In this document: in pieces, positions 19,907 through 29,766 of the stretch
Numbering within the stretch: the stretch's first letter is position 1
Layout: every line of letters starts with the position of its first letter
Assembly (NCBI RefSeq): GCF_030643905.1
Contig: NZ_CP121446.1
Coordinates: 1,240,001 to 1,304,000 of the forward strand
Direction: 5' to 3'
DNA from: Flavobacterium sp. IMCC34852
GTDB taxonomy: Bacteria; Bacteroidota; Bacteroidia; Flavobacteriales; Flavobacteriaceae
DNA length: 64,000 bases
Made by a program: the position numbers and the translations under genes
Notes under the pieces: generated by a model
Told to the model about the DNA's origin: nothing
What the model saw: the letters and a program-made list of their open reading frames with translations, nothing else
Database searches by the model: none

Positions 19907-20899
19907 ATGGCAATATTTAATTTTCAGAAGCCCGATAAAGTTATCATGATCGATTCAACCGATTTTGAAGGTAAGTTTGAATTCAGACCTTTAGAACCGG
20001 GATACGGATTGACCGTTGGTAATGCACTTAGAAGAGTTTTACTTTCTGCGTTAGAAGGTTATGCCATTACTTCGGTTCGTATCGAAGGAGTTGAGCATGA
20101 GTTCTCTACTATTTCAGGAGTTGTTGAAGATGTAACTGAAATTATCCTAAATCTAAAACAAGTGCGTTTCAAACGCCAAATTGAAGAAGTGGATAATGAA
20201 ACAGTTTCTATCTCCATCTCAGGAAAAGACCAAATTACTGCTGGTGATTTCCAAAAATTCATCTCCGGTTTTCAAGTGTTAAACCCAGAGTTAATCATTT
20301 GTAACCTTGACAGTAAAGTAAACCTAAACATGGAATTAACTATCGAGAAAGGTCGTGGTTATGTTCCTGCTGAGGAGAACAAAAAACAAAATGCAGCAAT
20401 CGGTACTATTTTTACAGACTCTATTTTTACCCCGGTAAAAAATGTAAAATACGCCATTGAAAACTTCCGTGTGGAGCAAAAAACAGATTATGAAAAATTA
20501 GTTTTCGAAATCAAAACTGATGGTTCTATCAATCCTAAAGATGCTTTAACCGAAGCTGCCAAAGTTTTAATTCACCACTTTATGTTATTCTCCGATGAGA
20601 GAATTACCCTGGAAGCTGATGAAATTGCTCAAACAGAATCTTACGACGAAGAATCATTACACATGAGACAGTTGCTAAAAACCAAATTGGTGGATATGGA
20701 CTTGTCAGTAAGAGCCTTAAACTGTTTAAAAGCAGCCGAAGTTGACACCCTTGGAGATCTTGTATCTTTCAACAAAAACGACTTAATGAAGTTCCGTAAT
20801 TTTGGTAAAAAATCGCTAACTGAGTTAGACGAATTAGTTGCCAACAAGAATTTGACATTCGGTATGGACTTAGGTAAATACAAACTAGATAAAGAATAA
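19907..20899 (+). CDS. rpoA: DNA-directed RNA polymerase subunit alpha
   Basis: 330 residues. The N-terminal assembly domain carries [20 protein letters not shown] (about 31-50); the C-terminal domain (about 250-330) carries the helix-hairpin-helix region ([33 protein letters not shown]) that contacts DNA and regulators. It lies 21 bp after rpsD in the standard alpha-operon order. Confidence 0.98.
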   Translation: MAIFNFQKPDKVIMIDSTDFEGKFEFRPLEPGYGLTVGNALRRVLLSALEGYAITSVRIEGVEHEFSTISGVVEDVTEIILNLKQVRFKRQIEEVDNETVSISISGKDQITAGDFQKFISGFQVLNPELIICNLDSKVNLNMELTIEKGRGYVPAEENKKQNAAIGTIFTDSIFTPVKNVKYAIENFRVEQKTDYEKLVFEIKTDGSINPKDALTEAAKVLIHHFMLFSDERITLEADEIAQTESYDEESLHMRQLLKTKLVDMDLSVRALNCLKAAEVDTLGDLVSFNKNDLMKFRNFGKKSLTELDELVANKNLTFGMDLGKYKLDKE

Positions 20900-20903
20900 A
20901 TTA

Positions 20904-20945
20904 CTTCATATTTTGCGCTCCTTAACGGATTGATGCAAGATGAAG
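20904..20945 (+). promoter_or_regulatory. hairpin in the rpoA-rplQ gap
   Basis: CTTCAT (20904-20909) pairs with ATGAAG (20940-20945). After a 2-nt bulge, TTTGC (20912-20916) pairs with GCAAG (20935-20939, one G-U). An inner TCC/GGA stem (20919-20921 with 20927-20929) has a 5-nt loop. It ends 16 nt before rplQ and has no T-run. It is weaker than the other three gap structures. Function unknown; a leader or an RNA-processing site are both possible. Confidence 0.4.
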
Positions 20946-20961
20946 GTTAAAAAAGAACGTC

Positions 20962-21591
20962 ATGAGACACGGAAAAAAAGTAAATCACTTAAGCAGACAA
21001 ACAGGACATAGAAAATCTATGTTGGCTAATATGGCTTGTTCTCTTATCGAGCACAAACGTATTATCACAACTGTTGCTAAAGCTAAAGCGCTAAAACAAT
21101 TTGTTGAGCCATTAGTAACAAAATCAAAAGAAGATACTACGCACAACAGACGTATCGTTTTCGCTTACCTACGTAACAAATATGGTGTAACTGAACTTTT
21201 CAGAGAAGTTGCTCCAAAAGTAGGTGACCGTCCGGGTGGATACACTCGTATCATCAAAATGGGTAACCGTTTAGGAGATAATGCCGATATGTGTATGATT
21301 GAGTTAGTAGACTTTAACGAACTATACAACGGAGGTAAAAAAGAAGAGAAAAAAGCCAAAAGCCGTCGTGGTGGAAAAGCTAAGAAAACCGAAACTACTA
21401 CTGCACCGGTTGCAGAAGTTAAACCGGTTGAAGCTGCACCGGTGGTGGAAGAAGTTGTGGAAACTCCGGCAGCAGAAGTTGTGGAAACTCCGGTGGTTGA
21501 GGAAACTCCAATCGCTGAAGCAGAAGCTCCTGCAGCAGAAGAAACTCCGGAAGCTCCGGCTGATGAAGAATCTAAAGAAGAGCAAGCCTAA
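20962..21591 (+). CDS. rplQ: 50S ribosomal protein L17 with long acidic C-terminal tail (bL17)
   Basis: 209 residues. The first 125 or so are ordinary L17 ([20 protein letters not shown] at the start, [20 protein letters not shown]), which sits near the tunnel exit. The remaining 85 are an added tail: a short basic stretch ([17 protein letters not shown]), then a low-complexity stretch of alanine, glutamate, proline, valine and threonine with repeats of the type VVETP/EETP. It is the last gene of the cluster. Confidence 0.96.
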   Translation: MRHGKKVNHLSRQTGHRKSMLANMACSLIEHKRIITTVAKAKALKQFVEPLVTKSKEDTTHNRRIVFAYLRNKYGVTELFREVAPKVGDRPGGYTRIIKMGNRLGDNADMCMIELVDFNELYNGGKKEEKKAKSRRGGKAKKTETTTAPVAEVKPVEAAPVVEEVVETPAAEVVETPVVEETPIAEAEAPAAEETPEAPADEESKEEQA

Positions 21592-21612
21592 TGGTCGCCC
21601 ATTCTTAAATAT

Positions 21613-21645
21613 AAAGGATAAACGTTTTGTTTATCCTTTTTTTTT
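21613..21645 (+). terminator. intrinsic terminator of the ribosomal cluster
   Basis: AAAGGATAAAC (21613-21623) pairs perfectly with GTTTATCCTTT (21629-21639) over a 5-nt loop. A continuous T-run follows to 21645. It lies 21 bp after the rplQ stop. Confidence 0.9.
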
Positions 21646-21688
21646 GGATTTATGAGAGCAGAAATTTTACGTTCTCTAACATGTTTTG

Positions 21689-21732
21689 TCCCGCTATCCG
21701 CGCTACATGGTAGCCTGCTGCTATCGGGGCTA
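21689..21732 (-). repeat. REP-like intergenic repeat, copy 1 (minus orientation)
   Basis: Read on the minus strand it starts TAGCCCCGAT (21732-21723) and ends AGCGGGA (21695-21689). Between them is a perfect 5-bp hairpin (GCTAC at 21702-21706 with GTAGC at 21710-21714). The two ends are partly complementary, giving an outer stem. Copy 2 at 23025-23067 shares both ends but has a different centre. I recall this kind of element (AGCCCCGAT ... GCGGGA) as common between genes in Flavobacterium genomes. Confidence 0.65.
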
Positions 21733-21799
21733 GGCAAGAACCCAAAAGGAATGTTTATAAACTTTTACAATTCGATTTTATTATCACAGTACAATAAAT

Positions 21800-21807
21800 T
21801 AATTTTG
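21800..21807 (+). promoter_or_regulatory. possible -7 element for carA
   Basis: TAATTTTG matches TAnnTTTG and is followed by C, 72 bp before the carA start. No TTTG is visible at the right distance upstream, so this is only half a promoter. Confidence 0.35.
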
Positions 21808-21879
21808 CACAACAATACACAACTACAATAGCACGAGCGAAGCGACTGCATGTGACCTTTAAAAAAATAACTACGACGA

Positions 21880-23001
21880 ATGAAATACACCACACGACCT
21901 CAAGCCCTCTTACTACTAGCTGACGGTACCATCTTTTACGGGAAATCAATCGGAATCACCGGGAAAACCTTTGGCGAAGTTTGTTTCAATACCGGAATGA
22001 CCGGTTACCAGGAAATCTTCACGGATCCGTCTTATTTCGGACAAATCATGGTAGCGACTAATCCGCACATAGGAAACTATGGTGTCAACGCCAACGAAGT
22101 AGAAGCCGATAAAATCATGATTTCAGGTTTGGTTTGTAAAAACTTCAGCTTTACCCATTCACGTCCCGATTCAGAAAGCAACCTTTATGACTATTTCGAA
22201 AAACAAAACCTAATCTGCATCTCCGATGTCGATACCAGAGCTTTAGTAAGCTACATCCGAGATAACGGTGCGCAAAACGCTGTAATCTGTACAGACGGAA
22301 CGCCGGTAGAAGAATTGAAAAAATTATTAGCCAATGTACCCGATATGAAAGGCCTGGAATTGGCCTCAACCGTGTCTGTTACTGAACCTTACTTTTTTGG
22401 AAACGAAAACGCAACTTACAAAATTGCAGCCTTAGACTTAGGAATCAAGAGAAACATCTTGAGGAACTTGGCCAAGCGTGATTGCTACATCAAAGTGTTT
22501 CCGTACAACACAAGTTTTGAAGAACTAAAAGCTTTCAATGCAGATGGTTACTTTCTTTCAAATGGACCGGGAGATCCCGAACCGCTGACAGGCGTAATTG
22601 AAACTGCCAAAGAAATGATAGCTTCAGATCAACCGGTTTTTGGCATCTGTTTAGGACATCAAATTATTGGTTTGGCTAACGGCGTGTCGACTTATAAGAT
22701 GTTCAACGGGCATAGAGGAATTAATCATCCTGTCATGAATGTCTTGACCGGCAAAGGAGAAATTACCTCGCAAAACCACGGATTCGCTGTCAACAGAGAA
22801 GAGCTGGAAAAACATCCCGATTTAGAAATTACCCATTATCATATCAACGACAATACCGTAGCCGGAATGCGTATGAAATCTAAAAACTGTTTCTCGGTGC
22901 AATACCATCCGGAAGCCAGTCCGGGACCGCATGATTCCGAATACTTGTTTGATGAGTTTGTGGGTAATATTATCAAAGCCAAAAGCTTACAAACGGTTTA
23001 A
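21880..23001 (+). CDS. carA: carbamoyl-phosphate synthase small subunit
   Basis: 373 residues. CarA hydrolyses glutamine and passes ammonia to CarB for carbamoyl phosphate, the precursor of arginine and pyrimidines. The N-terminal half carries the family motif FNTGMTGYQEIFTDPSYFGQ. The C-terminal amidotransferase domain has the nucleophile Cys257 (GICLGHQ) and the catalytic His-Glu pair (YHPEASPGP). carB is not adjacent, so the large subunit must lie elsewhere. The gene is flanked by two inverted copies of a REP-like repeat. Confidence 0.96.
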   Translation: MKYTTRPQALLLLADGTIFYGKSIGITGKTFGEVCFNTGMTGYQEIFTDPSYFGQIMVATNPHIGNYGVNANEVEADKIMISGLVCKNFSFTHSRPDSESNLYDYFEKQNLICISDVDTRALVSYIRDNGAQNAVICTDGTPVEELKKLLANVPDMKGLELASTVSVTEPYFFGNENATYKIAALDLGIKRNILRNLAKRDCYIKVFPYNTSFEELKAFNADGYFLSNGPGDPEPLTGVIETAKEMIASDQPVFGICLGHQIIGLANGVSTYKMFNGHRGINHPVMNVLTGKGEITSQNHGFAVNREELEKHPDLEITHYHINDNTVAGMRMKSKNCFSVQYHPEASPGPHDSEYLFDEFVGNIIKAKSLQTV

Positions 23002-23009
23002 GGATTCCT

Positions 23010-23023
23010 CCCGAGACTTCGGG
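23010..23023 (+). terminator. short GC hairpin after carA
   Basis: CCCGA (23010-23014) pairs with TCGGG (23019-23023) over a 4-nt loop, 8 bp after the carA stop. No T-run follows, and it runs straight into the REP-like repeat. It may belong to that element rather than be a terminator. Confidence 0.4.
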
Positions 23024-23024
23024 A

Positions 23025-23067
23025 TAGCCCCGATTGGAGAAGTTGCCGCGCAACTCGTAAAGCGGGA
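23025..23067 (+). repeat. REP-like intergenic repeat, copy 2 (plus orientation)
   Basis: Starts TAGCCCCGAT (23025-23034) and ends AGCGGGA (23061-23067). The centre holds a perfect 6-bp hairpin (AGTTGC at 23041-23046 with GCAACT at 23050-23055). Ends match copy 1 at 21689-21732, which lies in the opposite direction on the other side of carA; the hairpin sequences differ. Confidence 0.65.
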
Positions 23068-23178
23068 AAATAGATGGCAAATATGACCGAACCATTCGCT
23101 CCGAAAAATTCGACTATACTAAAACGTTTGCGTTAATAACATTCGAAAAAATTGTCAAATTCCTAAAAAAAGATGGAA

Positions 23179-23186
23179 TATATTTG
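23179..23186 (+). promoter_or_regulatory. -7 element for eno
   Basis: TATATTTG matches TAnnTTTG, 43 bp upstream of the eno start. A TTG at 23152-23154 is 24 bp upstream, slightly farther than the usual spacing. Confidence 0.5.
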
Positions 23187-23205
23187 TAATATATCTAAAA
23201 TCTAA

Positions 23206-24522
<1,317 letters not shown>

Positions 24523-24541
24523 TATTTTATAATGTTGATTT

Positions 24542-24579
24542 ACACCTGATAGGTTTTTAAAACTTGTCAGGTGTTTTTT
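24542..24579 (+). terminator. intrinsic terminator after eno
   Basis: ACACCTGATAGGTTT (24542-24556) pairs with AAACTTGTCAGGTGT (24560-24574), including two G-U pairs. The loop is 3 nt and a T-run follows. Confidence 0.9.
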
Positions 24580-24673
24580 ATTTTATACATTTCATTTGAT
24601 TTTCAACCAAATAAGTTCCTTTAAAATCAACTTTTTTTATATTTTTACAAGCTTAACAACCAACACCACTACT

Positions 24674-26008
24674 ATGAAAAAATATTACTTTTTGTTGCTT
24701 TTCCTTTTAGAATTATCGTTAGTAAAAGCACAAACCACCATCTCAATTTATGATAGCGTATTGTTTTATGATGGCTATGCAGCGCTGGTAAACCATCCAA
24801 CAGAACCCGATGTAGTCAGATTGCGAAATGATTTGTTTACTAAAAAATTAACCCCCGAAGTATTGTCGCAAATCGGGAATACTTTAACGCTTGATATTTC
24901 AATTTCTGCCGCTTGTGATAATTATGACCGAATTGGAAATATTAATTTGGCGTTAGTACCCAAAGGGTCTTTGTTTTATAGTCCGGCCTCAACAAGCAGA
25001 ATTGAATTGGGCAGATTTATAACACCGTTTATGAATAAAAATGTAGCACCCAATTTGGTGCCTTACACTTTTACAGTAGATAACGTCACCAAAATATTAA
25101 AAGATGAGTATCTCAATACGCTGTATGATTTTTGGATAGAGTTTGAATTGTTTGGTGTGCCTTATGCAGCCAATACACAAATCGCTGGTTGTTCCGGTAG
25201 AAATGATGTGTTTTACGGAACATTGAATTTTGTAACCAATACTGATACTTCAGTGCCCGACGATACTTTTATCTTGCCTTTAAATTTCAAAAAGGATTTG
25301 AATAACTATGCTGCCGGTGCTACAGATGAGATTGGAACAACCGTAAGAACCATCAATTTTAATCTTGATTCCCAAATTAATAATGCTAAATTTTATTTGA
25401 TTACGTCCAACCATGGTGCCAACTCGGGTGGAGAAGAATACAACCGAAGATGGCATTATGTTTCTTTAGATGCTAATCCGATATTAACTTATCGTCCCGG
25501 TGAACTTACTTGTGAACCCTATAGGATTTACAATACACAAGCCAACGGAATTTATGGTCCAACCCCAAGAACACCTTCACAATGGCAATCATTTAGCAAT
25601 TGGTGTCCGGGCGCAGTTATTCCTATACGCGAAATTAGTTTGGGGAATTTGAGCGCCGGAGCTCATTCTTTTGTGATATCAGTGCCTGATGCCGTTTTTG
25701 TAGGAGCACAAGGTTATATACCGGTTTCATTATACTTACAAGGCGAAAATACGGTTTTAGGAGTAGAAAATTTTACCCGTTTAGACTTTGAATATTATCC
25801 GAATCCAACAAATGACTTTATCACAGTTACGGCCAACAGTGCTATGAAGTCAATTCAATTGTGTGATATGCAAGGTAGGGTTTTGATGACTCAAGTTAGC
25901 GAATCGTTACAAACCACCATTGATGTTTCAAATTATTCTAACGGAATTTATTTCCTAAAAGTTCAATCAGCTAGCGGTGAAAAGACCAAAAAAATAGTGA
26001 AAGAGTAG
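24674..26008 (+). CDS. PNGase F-like secreted protein with T9SS type A sorting domain
   Basis: 444 residues from the ATG at 24674, where a signal peptide begins (MKKYYFLLLFLLELSLVKAQ); an upstream in-frame start at 24596 was rejected. The body resembles peptide-N-glycosidase F of Elizabethkingia, which removes N-glycans from glycoproteins. Matching landmarks: CDNYDRIGN with GRFITPF in the first domain (CDEWDRYAN and GRFITPY in PNGase F), and NWCPGAVIPIREI in the second (GWCPGMAVPTRID). Asp85 aligns with catalytic Asp60; acidic residues at 156/158 and 254/255 lie where Glu118 and Glu206 are expected. The last 75 residues (YPNPTNDFITV ... GIYFLKVQSASG) are a type A sorting domain, so export is by T9SS. 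Identity to PNGase F looks low; activity is inferred. Confidence 0.8.
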   Translation: MKKYYFLLLFLLELSLVKAQTTISIYDSVLFYDGYAALVNHPTEPDVVRLRNDLFTKKLTPEVLSQIGNTLTLDISISAACDNYDRIGNINLALVPKGSLFYSPASTSRIELGRFITPFMNKNVAPNLVPYTFTVDNVTKILKDEYLNTLYDFWIEFELFGVPYAANTQIAGCSGRNDVFYGTLNFVTNTDTSVPDDTFILPLNFKKDLNNYAAGATDEIGTTVRTINFNLDSQINNAKFYLITSNHGANSGGEEYNRRWHYVSLDANPILTYRPGELTCEPYRIYNTQANGIYGPTPRTPSQWQSFSNWCPGAVIPIREISLGNLSAGAHSFVISVPDAVFVGAQGYIPVSLYLQGENTVLGVENFTRLDFEYYPNPTNDFITVTANSAMKSIQLCDMQGRVLMTQVSESLQTTIDVSNYSNGIYFLKVQSASGEKTKKIVKE

Positions 26009-26026
26009 TAGTGGTTCCCAAAATTT

Positions 26027-26074
26027 ACGGCAAAAGAAAAATCCTTTAAAGAATCTTCTTTTGCCGTTTTTTAT
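26027..26074 (+). terminator. intrinsic terminator between the PNGase F-like gene and guaA
   Basis: ACGGCAAAAGAA (26027-26038) pairs perfectly with TTCTTTTGCCGT (26056-26067). The loop is 17 nt and a T-run follows. Confidence 0.85.
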
Positions 26075-26090
26075 TTTCAATCGAGAGTAG

Positions 26091-26098
26091 TACTTTTG
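26091..26098 (+). promoter_or_regulatory. -7 element abutting the guaA start
   Basis: TACTTTTG matches TAnnTTTG and ends only 3 bp before the guaA ATG at 26102. If used, transcription would start at or within a few bases of the ATG, giving a leaderless or nearly leaderless mRNA. A TTTG at the usual upstream distance is missing. Confidence 0.45.
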
Positions 26099-26101
26099 CG
26101 C

Positions 26102-27631
26102 ATGCAACACAACGTACTTATTTTAGATTTTGGTTCGCAATACACACAACTTATTGCGCGCCGCGTTCGCGAATTAAACATATTCTGCGAAATTTTTCCG
26201 TTCAATCATTTTCCAGATGATTTATCGTCCTACAAAGCAGTTATCCTTTCGGGTAGCCCTTATTCTGTAAGAGCCGAAGACGCTCCTCATCCTGATTTAT
26301 CTCAAATTCGAGGCAAAATGCCACTCTTGGCGGTTTGTTACGGTGCCCAATATTTGGCCCATTTCAATGGTGGTGAAGTAGCGCCAAGTAACATCCGTGA
26401 GTATGGCAGAGCCAATTTGTCTTTCATCAAAGATGACGAAGCTTTCTTTGAAGAAGTAGCTTTAAACAGTCAGGTTTGGATGAGTCACAGTGATACGATT
26501 AAGCAAATGCCAACCAATGGTGTATTGCTAGCCAGTACCAAAGATGTAGCCAATGCTGCTTACCGTATTGAAGGCGAAAAAACCTACGCCATTCAATTCC
26601 ATCCCGAAGTATATCACTCTACCGACGGAAAACAAATTTTAGAAAACTTCTTAGTCAAAATAGCCGAAGTGCCGCAAAACTTTACGCCAAATGCTTTCGT
26701 GGAAGACTGCGTGAAAGAATTGAAAGAAAAAGTAAAAGACGATAAAGTCGTACTCGGACTTTCGGGCGGTGTAGATTCTACCGTGGCAGCTGTATTGTTG
26801 AATAAAGCCATCGGTAAAAATTTGTATTGCATTTTTGTAAACAATGGTTTACTTCGTAAAAATGAATTCGAAAACGTATTGCACCAATACAAAGACATGG
26901 GATTAAACGTAAAAGGCGTTGACGCTTCCGAACGTTTTCTTTCAGCTTTAGACGGAATCGAAGAACCGGAAGCCAAACGGAAAGCCATTGGTCGCGTCTT
27001 TATCGAAGTGTTTGATGATGAAGCGCATCGCATTGAAGATGTAAAATGGTTGGCACAAGGAACTATTTATCCGGATGTAATCGAATCGGTCTCGGTAAAA
27101 GGACCATCGGCTACTATCAAATCACACCACAATGTGGGTGGTTTGCCTGATTTTATGAAGCTACAAATCGTAGAACCTTTGCGAATGCTTTTCAAAGATG
27201 AAGTACGTCGCGTTGGAAAAACATTGGGCATTGATCCTGAACTTTTAGGAAGACATCCGTTCCCGGGACCGGGATTGTCTATCAGAATTTTGGGTGCAAT
27301 AACGCCTGAAAAAGTTAGAATTCTGCAAGAAGTAGACGCCGTTTTTATCAACGGATTAAAAGAGCATGGTTTGTATGATAAAGTTTGGCAAGCCGGAGCT
27401 ATTTTGTTGCCGGTCAACAGTGTAGGAGTGATGGGAGATGAACGTACTTATGAAAAAGTGGTTGCGCTTCGTGCCGTAGAATCTACCGATGGGATGACTG
27501 CAGATTGGGTTCATTTGCCTTACGATTTCTTGATGAAAATCTCTAACGAAATTATCAATAAAGTAAAAGGAGTAAACAGAGTGGTTTATGATATCAGTTC
27601 AAAACCGCCTGCCACGATAGAATGGGAATAG
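26102..27631 (+). CDS. guaA: GMP synthase (glutamine-hydrolysing)
   Basis: 509 residues from the ATG at 26102 ([20 protein letters not shown]). An in-frame TTG at 26096 would add two residues but lies inside the -7 element. GuaA converts XMP to GMP. The amidotransferase domain has nucleophile Cys79 (AVCYGAQ) and FHPEVYHS; the ATP-pyrophosphatase domain has the P-loop [13 protein letters not shown]; the dimerisation domain ends with KPPATIEWE. Confidence 0.97.
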   Translation: MQHNVLILDFGSQYTQLIARRVRELNIFCEIFPFNHFPDDLSSYKAVILSGSPYSVRAEDAPHPDLSQIRGKMPLLAVCYGAQYLAHFNGGEVAPSNIREYGRANLSFIKDDEAFFEEVALNSQVWMSHSDTIKQMPTNGVLLASTKDVANAAYRIEGEKTYAIQFHPEVYHSTDGKQILENFLVKIAEVPQNFTPNAFVEDCVKELKEKVKDDKVVLGLSGGVDSTVAAVLLNKAIGKNLYCIFVNNGLLRKNEFENVLHQYKDMGLNVKGVDASERFLSALDGIEEPEAKRKAIGRVFIEVFDDEAHRIEDVKWLAQGTIYPDVIESVSVKGPSATIKSHHNVGGLPDFMKLQIVEPLRMLFKDEVRRVGKTLGIDPELLGRHPFPGPGLSIRILGAITPEKVRILQEVDAVFINGLKEHGLYDKVWQAGAILLPVNSVGVMGDERTYEKVVALRAVESTDGMTADWVHLPYDFLMKISNEIINKVKGVNRVVYDISSKPPATIEWE

Positions 27632-27726
27632 TTTTTGTTAACATAAAAAAGTTAATGAAAAATAAAGCAATAAACATTGCAAGTCAAAAGTTTTGTTAAC
27701 TTTAACGTTAAATAAATGACCAATTT

Positions 27727-29766
27727 ATGAAAAACCGAATTATTTTCTCACTGCTTTTTGTACTGAGTGTCACGTTTAGCGCTTCGGCGAAACAGGACAA
27801 ATATGTCAAGCACACTGTGGCACAAGGAGAAACTATTACGATAATAGCACAAAAATACAAGGTAACTCCTTTTGATATTTATAAACTTAATCCCGATTCC
27901 CAAAACGGAATTCAATTGAACAGCGTTTTGTTGATTCCGCCATCATCGGCAGAGCCAACAGTAATTCCGCCAAAGCAAACACAACCTAAAAACAATTCAA
28001 ATCCAACCACTCATTTGGTGCAACCCAAAGAAACCTTATTCAGTCTTTCCAGACAATATGGTGTTTCGGTTGAGGCTATAAAAGAAGCCAATGGTGAGTT
28101 GTTAAAAGACGGTTTGAAAATAGGACAAACGATAAAAATTCCTTCGGGTGAAGCCAGTAAGGAAACTTATGAAAAACCACCTCTAGAAAAACCGGTTCAG
28201 GCACCTAAAGAAACGCCAAAATCGGTGGTGAAAAGTGAACCGAAAGTTGAAGCACCAAAAGGAAATGTTGCTTATCATATTATCGAACCAAAGGAAACCA
28301 AATACGGGATTTCTAAAAAATACGGGATGACCATTCAAGAGTTGGAAAGATTAAATCCGGCCATTGTTTCTGATTTTCCCGTAGGATTAAAATTAGTGGT
28401 TTCAGGAAATGCACCGGCAGTTGCTTCAAAGCCTGCAGTATCGGCTGAGCCAATTAAGGACAAACCTGCAGTCGTTAATCCTGGTTCAGGCAAAAAGTAT
28501 TTACAGGAATATGTGGTTAAGCCAAAGGAGACCATACAAAGCATAGCAACCGATTTCGGTATTACGGAAGCCGAATTAATTCAGTTAAATCCTGAATTGA
28601 AAAAGGGAATCAAACTCGGCATGATTTTGCGCGTACCCATGGGTGAAAAAGTAAATGTCCCCAAAAAGGAGCAAGGCAATTTGATGAAGAATTTAAACAC
28701 TAATGCGAGGAAACAACTCGCATTACTTTTACCCTTTAATATCAGTAAGATTGAAAATGATACTGTCAATTCAACCCAAGCGCGTTTAAAAAAAGACAAG
28801 TTTCTTAACCTGACTTTAGATTTTTATTCAGGTGCTTTAATGGCGGTTGATTCTGCTAAAGTGTTGGGAATGAATATCGACATTAAAATTTTTGATTCAC
28901 AGGAAACCAAGAGTAATTCCAATGTAGCTGCATTGGCTCAACAAAATAATTTAGCCGGGATGGACGCGATTATCGGGCCATTTTACCAAGCCAATGTAGA
29001 GAAATTAGCCGAATTAGTGGAGTCAACTAAAACGCCGGTTATTTCTCCATTGTCAAAAGAAATCGGAAAGAAATTTACTAATTTGTACCAATCAATGCCT
29101 TCATTAGAGCAAATGCGCGCTTCTGTTTTTCAATACATGAAATCCAAAGGTGGCAATATCATAGCTGTAGTTGATGCCAAAAAAGGAAGTGTAAAACAGT
29201 ATCTTCAGGAAATGCAAAGCGATACGAAGTTGGTTGGTTTGAGCGCCAAAGGTTCTTTTGTAGCGGATAGTTTGCGGTTGCATTTGCAAAAAGACAAAAT
29301 GAATTATGTACTGTTGGCTTCCGAAAGTACCGGAATGATTTTGGCCATGACCAATGCGATGCTGGCTGCTCAAAAGGATTATCAAGTACAATTGGTAATC
29401 ATGGAACCGAATGAAACCTTGGATTTTGAAGAAATATCTTTGACTCGATTAACCAAATTGAAATTGCTTTATCCGTCATTGTCAAGACCTAATGAAACTG
29501 TTGAGGCCAATCAGTTCGATACGAAATATAAGAAGCTAAATAAGATTATTCCAAATCAATATGCTATAAGAGGTTTTGATGTTACTTTTGATACTTTGCT
29601 GCGTTTGTCTCAGGAAAAAACTTTTGAAGAAACCATACAAGCTGATGCATCAGAGCAAATTGAAAACAAGTTTGATTACACCCAAAATACCACTTACGGT
29701 TATTCTAATAACGGAATCTATATTTTGTATTACGATACCGATTTAACAATCAAAGAAGCTTTATAA
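27727..29766 (+). CDS. LysM-repeat protein with periplasmic-binding-like C-terminal domain
   Basis: 679 residues. A signal peptide (about 1-21) is followed by four LysM repeats at about 28-72, 97-140, 184-228 and 260-305; each has the YxVxxxET...IAxxYxV...LNP pattern. Proline/lysine-rich linkers join them. The C-terminal part (about 330-670) resembles type 1 periplasmic-binding proteins (LALLLPFN, IIGPFYQANVEKLAELV, TPVISPLSKEIG). LysM binds peptidoglycan, so the protein is probably a wall-anchored periplasmic protein; a ligand cannot be named. Its stop overlaps the start of the OsmC gene by one base (TAATG). Confidence 0.8.
   Translation: MKNRIIFSLLFVLSVTFSASAKQDKYVKHTVAQGETITIIAQKYKVTPFDIYKLNPDSQNGIQLNSVLLIPPSSAEPTVIPPKQTQPKNNSNPTTHLVQPKETLFSLSRQYGVSVEAIKEANGELLKDGLKIGQTIKIPSGEASKETYEKPPLEKPVQAPKETPKSVVKSEPKVEAPKGNVAYHIIEPKETKYGISKKYGMTIQELERLNPAIVSDFPVGLKLVVSGNAPAVASKPAVSAEPIKDKPAVVNPGSGKKYLQEYVVKPKETIQSIATDFGITEAELIQLNPELKKGIKLGMILRVPMGEKVNVPKKEQGNLMKNLNTNARKQLALLLPFNISKIENDTVNSTQARLKKDKFLNLTLDFYSGALMAVDSAKVLGMNIDIKIFDSQETKSNSNVAALAQQNNLAGMDAIIGPFYQANVEKLAELVESTKTPVISPLSKEIGKKFTNLYQSMPSLEQMRASVFQYMKSKGGNIIAVVDAKKGSVKQYLQEMQSDTKLVGLSAKGSFVADSLRLHLQKDKMNYVLLASESTGMILAMTNAMLAAQKDYQVQLVIMEPNETLDFEEISLTRLTKLKLLYPSLSRPNETVEANQFDTKYKKLNKIIPNQYAIRGFDVTFDTLLRLSQEKTFEETIQADASEQIENKFDYTQNTTYGYSNNGIYILYYDTDLTIKEAL

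Noticed and set aside
26096..26101. TTG start for guaA two codons upstream
   Set aside because: It lies within the -7 element, and known GuaA proteins of this group begin MQHNV to my knowledge.
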